The notes under the pieces were generated by a model, which was given only the letters and a program-made list of their open reading frames with translations, ran no database searches and was not told the origin of the DNA. A stretch of 64,000 nt of DNA from Acidovorax soli (lineage in GTDB: Bacteria > Pseudomonadota > Gammaproteobacteria > Burkholderiales > Burkholderiaceae_C): contig NZ_JACHLK010000023.1 in NCBI RefSeq assembly GCF_014207955.1, forward strand, positions 1 through 64,000, read 5' to 3'. Positions within the stretch are counted from its first letter, which is position 1, and each line of letters opens with the position of its first letter. The position numbers were made by a program, and so were the translations under genes. Shown here in pieces: positions 1 to 8,386 of this stretch.

Positions 1-25
1 GGGCAGCGGGGTCGTCTTTTCTTGG

Positions 26-59
26 CCTACCTTCTTTTGACGAAGCAAAAGAAGGTAGG
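26..59. repeat. Perfect 14-bp inverted repeat downstream of nth
   Basis: Arms CCTACCTTCTTTTG (26-39) and CAAAAGAAGGTAGG (46-59) are exact reverse complements around a six-base spacer. Read on the minus strand, the direction of nth, it would form a 14-bp hairpin with a CTTCGT loop about 75 bases past the nth stop. There is no clear U-tract. It could be a terminator or a copy of a dispersed palindromic element. Nothing else is seen in bases 1-133. Confidence 0.6.
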
Positions 60-133
60 TGCGCCGCCGGGCGCACATCCCGGCTCCCGCCCTTAAAACA
101 AGCACAGAAGCAACCAACGCCCAATACCCGAAA

Positions 134-772
134 TCAAGCCGCCGGAGTCTTCGGCTCAAAATCACAATACTGCGGCACCACACACTCCCAACACCGCGGC
201 TTGCGCGCCTGGCACACATACCGCCCGAGCAAGATCAGCCAGTGGTGCGAATCCACCGCATAGGCCTCCGGCACCCGCTTCATCAACTGCAACTCCACCG
301 CCAGCGGATCCTTGCCAGGCGCCAGCCCCGTGCGGTTGCTCACGCGAAAGATGTGCGTATCCACCGCCATCGTCGGCTGGCCGAAGGCGACATTGAGCAC
401 CACGTTGGCCGTCTTGCGGCCCACGCCCGGCAGGGCCTCCAGCTCCTCGCGCGTGCGCGGCACCACGCTGCCATGCTGCTCCACCAGGATGCGGCAGGTC
501 TCCATCAGGTTCTTGGCCTTGGTGCGGTACAGGCCGATGGTCTTGATGTAGCCCTCCAGCCCCTCCAGGCCCAGGTCCAGGATGGCCTGTGGTGTGCCCG
601 CCACTGGGAACAGCCGGCGCGTGGCCTTGTTCACACCCACGTCGGTGGCCTGGGCCGAGAGCAGCACGGCGGCCAGCAGCTCGAACGGGGTGGTGTATTC
701 CAGCTCCGTGTTGGGCATGGGGTTGGCGGCCTTGAGGGCGGCGAAGAAGGGTTCGATCTGCTCGGTTTTCAT
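134..772 (-). CDS. nth: Endonuclease III
   Basis: Base-excision-repair DNA glycosylase/AP lyase for oxidised pyrimidines, 212 residues. The helix-hairpin-helix LPGVGRKTANVVLN contains the catalytic Lys120, and VDTHIFRV holds the catalytic Asp138; both numbers match the E. coli enzyme. The C-terminus carries the [4Fe-4S] ligands in the C-X6-C-X2-C-X5-C pattern (CQARKPRC, WEC, VVPQYC). The start at 772 (MKTEQIEPF) fits the family N-terminus; an in-frame start 16 codons upstream would add an unusual extension. It is transcribed towards the window edge, away from the cassette at 899. Full length, all key residues present. Confidence 0.96.
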   Translation of the reverse strand: MKTEQIEPFFAALKAANPMPNTELEYTTPFELLAAVLLSAQATDVGVNKATRRLFPVAGTPQAILDLGLEGLEGYIKTIGLYRTKAKNLMETCRILVEQHGSVVPRTREELEALPGVGRKTANVVLNVAFGQPTMAVDTHIFRVSNRTGLAPGKDPLAVELQLMKRVPEAYAVDSHHWLILLGRYVCQARKPRCWECVVPQYCDFEPKTPAA

Positions 773-898
773 CGTGGACGGGGTGCTTTTTTGCGGGTAT
801 GCACCTGCATTGTCCCGCACGCGCTCTGCATGCCGATTTGATGGCCGCAGCGCGATTCTTTACGCCGAATTTATACCCTGCTGCCTAGACTGCAAGCC

Positions 899-1309
899 AT
901 GTCCAACCCGTTGTTGCCTGCTGCAGGTTCCAAGGACCTTCGGTCCGCCGGTGCAGGCCCAAGCATGCAGTACCCCGATCCCTCCATGGTGGCGCTTCTT
1001 CTTCATCGCGTGGTTCCACGCACGGTGCCGGGGGCCGACGCCGATGGGCTGGTGGTTCTTGCGCTGCGCCTGCCCGGCACCGACATTCCCCAGGCGCGGC
1101 GGGCCCTGCACCGCATCCTGGGGGATCGCCTGGTGGGCTATTGCATTGGCGTCGATGCGGCGGCGCGCCACGGCATCTGTGCCCACATCAACCTGCACCG
1201 CAGCGAGCTGTCTGCATGCATGGGCCTGCTCACCGCGGGCATGCCGCAGGCCGAGTTCGGCCGGGTCGGGCCTGGGGCTGGTGCTGCGGGTTCGCCATGC
1301 GTGCATTGA
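899..1309 (+). CDS. Hypothetical protein, first gene of GNAT-C39/ATP-grasp cassette
   Basis: A 136-residue protein that I do not recognise. It has no signal peptide or membrane segment, and a mixed hydrophobic core (GLVVLALRLPG, LVGYCIGVD). Its 3' end overlaps the start of the GNAT-C39 gene by 13 bases, so it is probably translationally coupled to it and part of the same operon. No good Shine-Dalgarno sequence precedes the ATG at 899; an internal ATG at 965 (MQYPDPSM) is an alternative start. The function may relate to the two downstream enzymes, but nothing in the sequence shows how. Confidence 0.6.
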   Translation: MSNPLLPAAGSKDLRSAGAGPSMQYPDPSMVALLLHRVVPRTVPGADADGLVVLALRLPGTDIPQARRALHRILGDRLVGYCIGVDAAARHGICAHINLHRSELSACMGLLTAGMPQAEFGRVGPGAGAAGSPCVH

Positions 1310-2511
1310 ACAGCGCAGCCAAAGCGCCTGTGCTTGCCGCCGTTCCCGCCCCGCTGGCCTGCAGCGGCTCCACCTGCCCCATTGGACTGGGCACGCTGGA
1401 GGATGTTGCTGCGCTCGGTGCGCTGGAAAGTGTTTCGTTCCCGGGCGACAGGATCGCCCTGGCCAACTGGCGCCGCCTGCTGCGCAGTCCCTCGGCCCGT
1501 GTTCTGGTGGCGCGCGATCCTGCAGGGACAGAACGGCGGGCGCTGATGGGCGCCTGCGTGGTGCTGCTGCGCCGGGGCACCTCGGTGGCGCGCGTCTACT
1601 CGATTGCCGTGGCACCGTCGGCGCGCCGTGGCGGGCTGGCCGCCCGCCTGCTGGCCGAGGCGCAGGCCCAGGCCCGGCGCGCAGGCTGCGCCACGCTGCG
1701 GCTGGAGAGCCGGGTGGACAACGCTGGCGCCCACGGCCTGTTCCGGCGCTTCGGCTTCGTGCCCTCGGGCCGCAAGAGTGCCTACTACGAAGACGGCGTG
1801 GATGCCATCTGTTTCCAGAAAGACCTGTTCGACGGCACCAGCCAGGGCGCGCACCCGGTGCTGCGCAGCGCGCGCCACTATGGTCAGACGCTGGACTTCA
1901 CCTGCGGCCCCTGTGCGCTGCTGATCGCCATGTCGGCGCTCGACCCGGCCACCGTGATGGACCAGGCGGCCGAGATACGGCTGTGGCGCGAGGCCACCAC
2001 TGTGTTCATGGCGGCGGGCCATGGTGGCTGCGGGCCTTTCGGCCTGGCCTGTGCGGCGCTGCACCGCGGCTTCGATGTGTCCGTGTATGCCGCAGCGGGC
2101 TCCTCGCTGTTCATGGACAGCGTGCGCGAGCCACACAAGAAGCGCGTGATACAGCGCGTGGAAGACGACTTCCAGGCCGAGCTGGTGGCGCATGGCGTGC
2201 CCATCTTTGCGCTGCCGGTGTCCGCCGAGGGCGTGATCGAGCAGTTGCGCCTGGGCCATATCCCCATCGTGCTCATCAGCCTGTGGCGGCTGCACCGCGA
2301 AAAGGCGCCGCACTGGGTGGCCATCATCGGATTCGATGGCGCGGTGTTCCGCGTGCTCGACCCCATGAACCGCTCGGGCGAGAGCGACGGCGGCCTGTCG
2401 CTGAGCCTGGCCGAGTTCCGAAAAATCGCCCGCTACGGGCGCCGCCGCCGGACGGCGGCCGTCATCATTGCCCGCAAGAAAGAAGTTCCCCCGTGTCCTC
2501 AGAACATGTGA
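1297..2511 (+). CDS. GNAT acetyltransferase fused to C39-family cysteine peptidase
   Basis: A two-domain protein of 404 residues. The N-terminal half (about 20-170) is a GNAT fold with the acetyl-CoA loop VAPSARRGGLAARLL and the terminal RFGF strand. The C-terminal half is a papain-like C39 domain: Gln and Cys in GQTLDFTCGPCALL, His in KAPHWVAIIG and Asp in RVLDPMN give a complete Gln/Cys/His/Asp set. The downstream RimK-like ligase gene overlaps by 19 bases. In this family the trio is thought to modify a peptide or amino acid (acetylate, ligate, cleave); the substrate is unknown. The start at 1297 was chosen because the longer reading frame overlaps far into the upstream gene. Confidence 0.82.
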   Translation: MRALNSAAKAPVLAAVPAPLACSGSTCPIGLGTLEDVAALGALESVSFPGDRIALANWRRLLRSPSARVLVARDPAGTERRALMGACVVLLRRGTSVARVYSIAVAPSARRGGLAARLLAEAQAQARRAGCATLRLESRVDNAGAHGLFRRFGFVPSGRKSAYYEDGVDAICFQKDLFDGTSQGAHPVLRSARHYGQTLDFTCGPCALLIAMSALDPATVMDQAAEIRLWREATTVFMAAGHGGCGPFGLACAALHRGFDVSVYAAAGSSLFMDSVREPHKKRVIQRVEDDFQAELVAHGVPIFALPVSAEGVIEQLRLGHIPIVLISLWRLHREKAPHWVAIIGFDGAVFRVLDPMNRSGESDGGLSLSLAEFRKIARYGRRRRTAAVIIARKKEVPPCPQNM

Positions 2512-4003
2512 TCGTGGTTGAAAAGCGCTCCGACTTCCGCTGGAGCGACCCTGGCGTGAAGATCGTCACCGCCGAGGAGTTCATTGCCGAAGGCCCCCAG
2601 GCGCGCAGCCGGGTGCGCAAGGTCACCAACCTGTGCCGCAGCTACAGCTACCTGGGCACAGGCTATTACTGCTCACTGCTGGCCGAGGCGCGCGGTGACC
2701 GCGTGACGCCGGGTGTGGAGGCCATCCTGGGCCTGGCGCGCGGCAAGGCGCGGGCGGCGTCCATCGCGGTGCTGGACCGGCTCGTCGGCCCGCTGCCCGG
2801 CATACCGCGCTCCATCAGCACGCTCACGCTGCAGGTCTTCTTCGGCCGCACCGAAGACGCTGAATTCGCGGCCCTGGCCCGCAGGAGTTTCGAGCTATTC
2901 CGCTGCCCGCTGCTGGAGATCGCCATCGAGCGCTGCGATGCCCCGCAGGGCTGGCATGTGGCAGCCCTGCAGGCACTGGATCCGCGCGATGTGGACGCCC
3001 ACCGCGACGAGGTCTTCACCGAAGCGCTGGGCCACTTCACGCGGCGCAGCTGGCGCCCCGTGCCGCCCGTGGCAGCGCCGCGCATGGACCTGGCCATCCT
3101 GCACGACCCCGATGACCCGCTGCCGCCCTCGAGCGCGGCCACGCTGGGCAAGCTGGTCGCCATTGGCGACAGCATGGGCATCGCGGCCGAGCTGATCGAG
3201 AAGAAGGATTTTCGCGCCTGGCGCAGTTCGATGCGCTGTTCATCCGCGAGACCACGGCCGTCAACCACCACACCTTCCAGTTCGCCAAGCGCGCCGCCGC
3301 GGAGGGCATGCCCGTCATCGACGACCCGGTCTCCATCCTGCGCTGCACCAACAAGGCCTACCTGGCCGAGCTGCTGCGCGGCCACGGCATCGCCACGCCG
3401 CGCACGCACATGGTGAGCCGCCGTACCGTGTGCGAGCTGCCGCAGGGCCTGGGCTTTCCGGTGGTGGTCAAGGTGCCCGACGGCTCGTTCAGCCGCAGCG
3501 TGAAGCGGGCCGACACCCCCGCGCAGTTGCAGGAGATCGCGCGCGCGATGCTCAGGGAGTCGGAGATCATCCTGGTGCAGGAGTACATGTACACCGACTT
3601 CGACTGGCGCATCGGCATGGTGGGTGGCCACCCCCTGTTTGCCGCCAAGTACTTCATGTGCGACGGGCACTGGCAGATCCTGCAGCACGGCGACAACGGC
3701 CAGTTCACCGAAGGCCGCACCCAGGCCGTGGCCCTGCTCGACGTACCGGCCCAGGTGCTGGCCGCCGCCACCGCTGCGGCGCGCCTGGTGGGCGAGGGCT
3801 TCTACGGCGTGGACCTCAAGTGCAATGCCGGCGGCGCCCATGTGATCGAGATCAACGACAACCCCAACCTCGATGTGGGCGTGGAGGACGCCATTGGCGG
3901 CGATGCCGTGTACCGCAGCCTGCTCGGGCACCTGCTGGGCCGCATGGAGCGGCGCTCCCAGGGGGCGTCGGGCAGCCCGACCCCACTGCCTGCTGGCGCT
4001 TAG
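2493..4003 (+). pseudogene. RimK-like ATP-grasp ligase with RLAN-type N-terminus, one-base frameshift
   Basis: It starts at GTG 2493 (SSEHVIVVEKRSDFRW) inside the GNAT-C39 gene. The first frame encodes an N-terminal domain resembling the RimK-like ATP-grasp N-terminal family up to LIEKKDF. It then needs FSRLAQFDALFIRETTAV, which lies in another frame, because the T run at 3209-3212 has four bases where five would keep the frame. The second part carries the ATP-grasp core: RCTNKAYLAELL, FPVVVKVPDGSFSRS, EYMYTDFDWRIG, and the metal-binding VIEINDNPNLDVG. Restored length would be about 503 residues. Such ligases join an amino acid to a carboxylate using ATP. A real mutation and a homopolymer sequencing error look the same here. 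As written, frame 1 stops at 3416. Confidence 0.85.
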
Positions 4004-4917
4004 CCCACCGGGCGCTCCACCAACTGGGCGCGCAGGAACTCGAGGAACATGCGCGCCGCCGCGGGCAGGGTGCGGCCGCTCAGCGTCTGCACTTCCACTG
4101 CGCGGGCGCTCATGCCGCGCTCGCGGATCTGGGCGGCATGCAGTTCGCCGCGGCGCACGCGGTCGCGCACCGTGACCTCGCCCGAGATCGACAGCCCGCC
4201 GCCGTGCAGCACGAAGTGGGTCAGGGTCTCGAAGTGGTTGCACACCAGCACCGGCTCGAACACCAGGCCACGCTGGCTGCAGCCGATGTCGAACAGCTGG
4301 CGCACGGTGTTGTCGCGCTCGGGCAGGGCGATGGGGTAGGGGTGCATTTGCGCCAGCGTGACCGAGGCATGGCGTGCCAGCGGGTGGTCGGGCCGCATGA
4401 TGGCGATGACCGGCGAGGCCTCGCGGTGCTGCACCGTGATGTCGCGCTCGGCCGTGCGGCTGTAGGTCAGCCCGATGTCGGCGTCGCCGTTGAGCACGGC
4501 CGTGGTCACCGCCGCAGGGCTGGCCACGCGCACGCGGAACTGGATGCCCGGGTACTGCGTGCGGAACTGCGCCATCACGCGCGGCAAAAACTCGATGGCA
4601 AAGCCGGCCGAGCTGCACAGCTGTACCAGCCCGGTGTGCAGGCCCTGCAGCGCCTCTATGTCGGCCACCACGCGGTCGGCCTCCAGCGCGCCGCGCCGCG
4701 CATGGGCCGCAAGCAGTTCGCCGGCCGCGCTGGGCACCATGCCGCGCGGGCGCCGGTCGAACAGGGGCACGCCCAGCAGGTCTTCGAGCGCCGCCACCTG
4801 CCGGCTCACGGCCGAGGGCGACACGCTCAGGCGCGCGGCCGCCTCGCTCACCGAGCCGCTGCGCACCACTTCCAGGAAATAGCGCAGGGCCGTGTCCTGC
4901 AGTCGGCTGGAAAGCAT
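4000..4917 (-). CDS. LysR-family transcriptional regulator
   Basis: A 305-residue regulator. The N-terminal winged HTH (ALRYFLEVVRSGSVSEAAA, then LSVSPSAVSRQVAALEDLLG) is followed by a two-lobe effector-binding domain. ATG 4917 has AAAGG about five bases upstream; a start 11 codons earlier is possible but lacks this. The gene is divergent from the amidase/Bug-receptor pair, which it probably controls. An inverted repeat of LysR-box type lies 18 bases upstream of its start. Its stop codon overlaps that of the convergent ligase gene (4000-4003). The effector is unknown. Confidence 0.92.
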   Translation of the reverse strand: MLSSRLQDTALRYFLEVVRSGSVSEAAARLSVSPSAVSRQVAALEDLLGVPLFDRRPRGMVPSAAGELLAAHARRGALEADRVVADIEALQGLHTGLVQLCSSAGFAIEFLPRVMAQFRTQYPGIQFRVRVASPAAVTTAVLNGDADIGLTYSRTAERDITVQHREASPVIAIMRPDHPLARHASVTLAQMHPYPIALPERDNTVRQLFDIGCSQRGLVFEPVLVCNHFETLTHFVLHGGGLSISGEVTVRDRVRRGELHAAQIRERGMSARAVEVQTLSGRTLPAAARMFLEFLRAQLVERPVG

Positions 4918-4935
4918 GGCACCCTTTCTTTTGAT

Positions 4936-4950
4936 TTGCGTAAAACGCAA
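4936..4950. promoter_or_regulatory. Candidate LysR-type operator
   Basis: TTGCGT-AAA-ACGCAA is a perfect 6-bp inverted repeat around three A residues. It contains the T-N11-A spacing typical of LysR sites and lies between the divergent LysR and amidase genes. It is probably bound by the adjacent LysR protein, for autoregulation and for control of the amidase operon. Confidence 0.5.
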
Positions 4951-5033
4951 CGATAGTGTCTGAAATCGCCGATTGTAGAAAACCGGCGGCCTGCTTATGC
5001 TGGCTTACCTCCGACACATAGCGTCTGCAGCCC

Positions 5034-6509
5034 ATGCCCGACTTCTCCACCCCCTCCGCCACGGGCGCCGCCCCCAGTGGCATCGTGGCCCATACGGCCA
5101 CGGCCCTGTCGCGCGCCATCCATGCGCGCGAGGTCTCGTGCGTGGAGGTGCTCGACGCCTACCTGGCCCAGGTAGACCGCCTGAACCCCGTGGTCAACGC
5201 CCTGGTGGCCATGGCCGACCGCGATGCCCTGCGCAGCCAGGCCGCCGAGCGCGATGTGCAACTGGCACGCGGCCAGAGCCTGGGCCCGCTGCACGGCATG
5301 CCCCAGGCGCCCAAGGACATCGCGCCCGCCGCGGGCATGGTCACCACGCGTGGCTCACCGATCTTTGCCGGCCAGGTCACGGGCACCGATGCCGTGGTGT
5401 TCGAGCGCATGCGCGCCAGCGGGGCACTCTTCATCGGCCGCAGCAATTCGCCCGAATTCGGCCTGGGCGGCCACACCTACAACCCGGTGTATGGCACCAC
5501 GCGCAATGCCTTCGATCCGGCGCGCTCGGCCGGCGGCAGCAGCGGCGGCGCGGGTGTGGCCGTGGCCCTGCACATGCTGCCCGTGGCCGATGGCTCGGAC
5601 ATGATGGGCTCGCTGCGCACGCCGGCCGCGTTCAACAACGTGTACGGCCTGCGCACCTCGCCCGGGCTGGTGCCACACGGCCCGTCGGAGGAGGTGTTCT
5701 TCCAGCAGTTCAGCGTGACCGGGCCCATGGCGCGCAACATCCCCGACCTGGCGCTGCTGCTGTCGGTGCAGGCCGGCTTTGACGCGCGCCTGCCGCTCAC
5801 GCGCCGCAGCGAAGATGTGGCCGCTTTTGGCCAGCCGCTGGAGCGCGACTTCCAGGGCACACGCATCGGCTGGCTGGGCGACCTGGGCGGCTACCTGCCC
5901 ACCGATCCGGGCCTGTACACCACCTGCGAGAAGGCACTTGGCCATTTCCGCGCTGTGGGCTGCACGGTGGAGAAGGCCGTGGTCGATTTCGACCTGGACC
6001 AGCTGTGGAAGGCCTGGCTCGACCTGCGCAGTTTCAACGTGGCGGGGGCCAACGCAGCCCTGTACCACGATGCGGCCAAGCGCGGCCAGCTCAAGCCCGA
6101 GGCGGTGTGGGAAATCCAGCGCGGCCTGGCGCTCACGGCCATGCAGGTCTACGACGCGGCGCGCGTGCGCACCGCCTGGTACCAGGCACTGCGCGGGTTG
6201 TTCACGCGCTTCGATTTTCTGGTGCTGCCCGCCGCCCAGGTGTTCCCTTTCGACGCCAGCCTGGACTGGCCGCACGAGGTGGCCGGGCGCCGCATGGACA
6301 CCTACCACCGCTGGATGGAGACCGTGGTGCCCGCCACCATGGCCGGGCTGCCCGCGCTGGCCGCGCCCGCAGGCTTCGGGCCCGAGGGCCTGCCGGCCGG
6401 CCTGCAGATCATCGGCCCCGTGCAGTCCGACGCGGCCGTGCTGCAGATCGGCCACGCGTACGACCTGGCCAGCGGCTACTCGCGCGTGCACAGCCCCTTG
6501 CTGTCCTGA
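5034..6509 (+). CDS. Amidase-signature family hydrolase
   Basis: A 491-residue amidase of the Ser-cisSer-Lys class. The visible triad is Lys94 (in APKDIAPAAG), cis-Ser169 (AGGSSGGAG) and nucleophile Ser193 (in MGSLRTPAAF). The 24-residue spacing between the two serines matches fatty acid amide hydrolase. It hydrolyses a C-N amide bond in an unknown small molecule and has no signal peptide, so it is cytoplasmic. It is followed 71 bases later by a Bug-type binding protein and preceded by a divergent LysR gene. This suggests uptake and hydrolysis of an amide-containing nutrient. One deviation is DGSDMMGS where the family usually has a Gly-Gly pair before the nucleophile. Confidence 0.9.
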   Translation: MPDFSTPSATGAAPSGIVAHTATALSRAIHAREVSCVEVLDAYLAQVDRLNPVVNALVAMADRDALRSQAAERDVQLARGQSLGPLHGMPQAPKDIAPAAGMVTTRGSPIFAGQVTGTDAVVFERMRASGALFIGRSNSPEFGLGGHTYNPVYGTTRNAFDPARSAGGSSGGAGVAVALHMLPVADGSDMMGSLRTPAAFNNVYGLRTSPGLVPHGPSEEVFFQQFSVTGPMARNIPDLALLLSVQAGFDARLPLTRRSEDVAAFGQPLERDFQGTRIGWLGDLGGYLPTDPGLYTTCEKALGHFRAVGCTVEKAVVDFDLDQLWKAWLDLRSFNVAGANAALYHDAAKRGQLKPEAVWEIQRGLALTAMQVYDAARVRTAWYQALRGLFTRFDFLVLPAAQVFPFDASLDWPHEVAGRRMDTYHRWMETVVPATMAGLPALAAPAGFGPEGLPAGLQIIGPVQSDAAVLQIGHAYDLASGYSRVHSPLLS

Positions 6510-6580
6510 GCCTTCCCGCCGATTTTCACCGTCGCCTGCGTTCGTTCGCGGCGCTTTTCCCTGCCCTGGAGATGTTTTCC

Positions 6581-7576
6581 ATGCCCGTGCCGCGTTCCCG
6601 TTTCCTGTCGTGTCTGGTGGCCGCTGCGGCCGTTCTGGCGGTGCCTGCCGTGGCGTGGGCCCAGCAGCAACAACAGGTCTATCCCGACCGCCCCATCAAG
6701 CTCATCGTGCCGTTCGCACCCGGCGGCGCCACCGACATCCTGGGCCGCCTGCTGGCCACCGCCCTGGGCGAGCGCCTGGGCCAGCCCATGGTGGTGGAGA
6801 ACCGCGCCGGTGCCGGTACCGTGGTGGGGGCCTCCATCGTCGCCAAGGCGCCGGCCGATGGCTACACCCTGCTGCTGGGCGCCAACACCACCTTCACGCT
6901 GAACCCGGCCATCCGCAGCAACCTGCCCTACGACCCCGTGCGCAGCTTCACGCAACTGGGCCTGGTGGCCGACATGGGCCTGCTGCTGGTGGCCCACAAC
7001 GACACGCCGGGTGCCACGCTCAAGGACGTGATTGCCCAGACGAAGGCTGCGCCCGAGAAGTTCTCGTACGGCTCCTACGGCACGGGCTCGTCCGTGCACT
7101 TCGGCGGCGAGGTGCTCAAGTCCACCACCGGCATGAAGATGCTGCACGTGCCCTTCAACGGCAGCGCGCCCAACCTCACGGCGCTGATGGGCGGGCAGGT
7201 GCAGTTCGCGGTCGATACGGTGGTGGCTTCCACCCCGCTGATCAAGGCCGGCAAGATCAAGCCCATCGTCGCCCTGGGCGCGCAGCGCCTGGCGCTGCTG
7301 CCGAATGTGCCCACCGTGGCCGAGAGCGGCTACCCGGGCTTCGACATGGGCTCGTGGTTCGCCTTCGTCGGTCCTGCAGGATTGCCCGCGCCCGTGACGT
7401 CCAGGCTGGAAAAGGCCCTGGCCGACACCATGGCCTCGGCCGAGTTCAAGAAGAAGCTGGTGGACATCGGCATGACCCCCTCCTGGTCCAACGCCGATGG
7501 CCTGCGCACGCGCATCGAGCGCGAACTGCCGGCAATGCGCGCCGTGGCGGCGCGGGCGGATATCCGGGGCGATTGA
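6581..7576 (+). CDS. Bug/TctC-family periplasmic substrate-binding protein (amidase operon)
   Basis: A 331-residue tripartite-tricarboxylate-type receptor. A Sec signal peptide (MPVPRSRFLSCLVAAAAVL, cleavage after AWA near residue 27) precedes the family start YPDRPIKLIVPFAPGGATD, which forms the ligand-carboxylate loop. Later family marks are SYGSYGTGSSVHFGGE and MLHVPFNGSAPNLTALMGGQV. GGAG at 6568-6571 favours ATG 6581 over ATG 6572. No TctA/TctB membrane genes are nearby, so it must share a transporter encoded elsewhere or act as a sensor, as proposed for other orphan Bug proteins. The ligand is probably the amide handled by the upstream amidase or a related acid (inference). Confidence 0.9.
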   Translation: MPVPRSRFLSCLVAAAAVLAVPAVAWAQQQQQVYPDRPIKLIVPFAPGGATDILGRLLATALGERLGQPMVVENRAGAGTVVGASIVAKAPADGYTLLLGANTTFTLNPAIRSNLPYDPVRSFTQLGLVADMGLLLVAHNDTPGATLKDVIAQTKAAPEKFSYGSYGTGSSVHFGGEVLKSTTGMKMLHVPFNGSAPNLTALMGGQVQFAVDTVVASTPLIKAGKIKPIVALGAQRLALLPNVPTVAESGYPGFDMGSWFAFVGPAGLPAPVTSRLEKALADTMASAEFKKKLVDIGMTPSWSNADGLRTRIERELPAMRAVAARADIRGD

Positions 7577-7577
7577 G

Positions 7578-7593
7578 CGCCGGGATGCCGGCG
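7578..7593. terminator. Short GC hairpin after the Bug gene
   Basis: CGCCGG (7578-7583) and CCGGCG (7588-7593) pair around GATG just past the stop at 7576. There is no T-tract, so it is only a weak terminator candidate. Confidence 0.25.
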
Positions 7594-7675
7594 TTGGCCT
7601 GGCGGGTGAGGGCACTGAGTTAGCTGGGCTCGCTGGGGGGATCGGTGCAGAATGCTTGCATCACCGGAATCTTCC

Positions 7676-8230
7676 ATGCGCCATTTCCTCCCTTTTTCGC
7701 TCCTGGCCCTGCTGGCCTGCCTGCCTTTGCAGGCTGCGGCATGTTCGTGCCCCCTGACGACCGACAAGGAGCGCATCGGTGCAGCCCAGCTCATCTTCGA
7801 GGGAAAGGCCGTCAATATCCAGCCGGCGGTGGCTGCCGAGGCCCCGGGCGACGGTGCACTGCCCGGAAATTCGCGATCCAACGGGTTCATGCGTGCGACA
7901 TTCCGCGTGACCAGACTCTGGAAGGGCGAGCCCGAGGGCCGGGTGGAGGTGGACTACATCGAAGGCAATGGCAGCAACTGTGGCTGGCGGCCTTACCTCG
8001 GGGATCTCATGCTCGTGTATGCGCATGGCAGCGCGGCCAAAGGCTACACCACGAGCGCCTGCTCCGTGAGTGGAAACATCCAGGAACTGTCAGCCTACCG
8101 GGCCAAGCTCGACGCCATCGAGCAGCGCTTGGCCCGTGATGGGGCAGACGCGCAGGCGCTGCGTGACCGGGACGCGCTGGCACGCGAGTACGGTGAACGG
8201 GTACAGGGCGAATCGCCAGTGGCGCGCTGA
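7676..8230 (+). CDS. Secreted protein with TIMP-like Cys-X-Cys N-terminus
   Basis: A 184-residue exported protein. The signal peptide MRHFLPFSLLALLACLPLQ ends at AAA, leaving a mature N-terminus CSCPLTTDKERI. A mature Cys-X-Cys followed by a strand such as ADLIFEGKAV is the hallmark of NTR/TIMP-like domains, and the middle (ATFRVTRLWKGEPEGRVEVDY, 20 or so residues) looks like the expected beta-barrel. Two later Cys (NCGW, SACSV) could form disulfides. The C-terminal 40 residues are a charged helix. It could also be a lipoprotein at the same Cys, but the lipobox is poor. Function unknown. It stands alone on its strand between the Bug and hydrolase genes. Confidence 0.65.
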   Translation: MRHFLPFSLLALLACLPLQAAACSCPLTTDKERIGAAQLIFEGKAVNIQPAVAAEAPGDGALPGNSRSNGFMRATFRVTRLWKGEPEGRVEVDYIEGNGSNCGWRPYLGDLMLVYAHGSAAKGYTTSACSVSGNIQELSAYRAKLDAIEQRLARDGADAQALRDRDALAREYGERVQGESPVAR

Positions 8231-8386
8231 GCCTGCGGTCTGATTTGGTCGCCGTTGGCGCTTTCGGTAGGCTGTTTGGCGACACCCACCGGCATTTCGT
8301 CGCAAGCCGGTGTGCCGGGCCAGCCGGCCTGCCTACAGTGCCGTCCATGCCGCTGCTTTCGCGGTCCAACCACTGAGGCACACACC

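Noticed and set aside
582..2492. Long plus-strand open frame running into the ligase gene
   Set aside because: Its residues before 2493 are Arg/Ala/Pro-rich and lie opposite or over nth and the GNAT-C39 gene; it is a shadow in GC-rich DNA.
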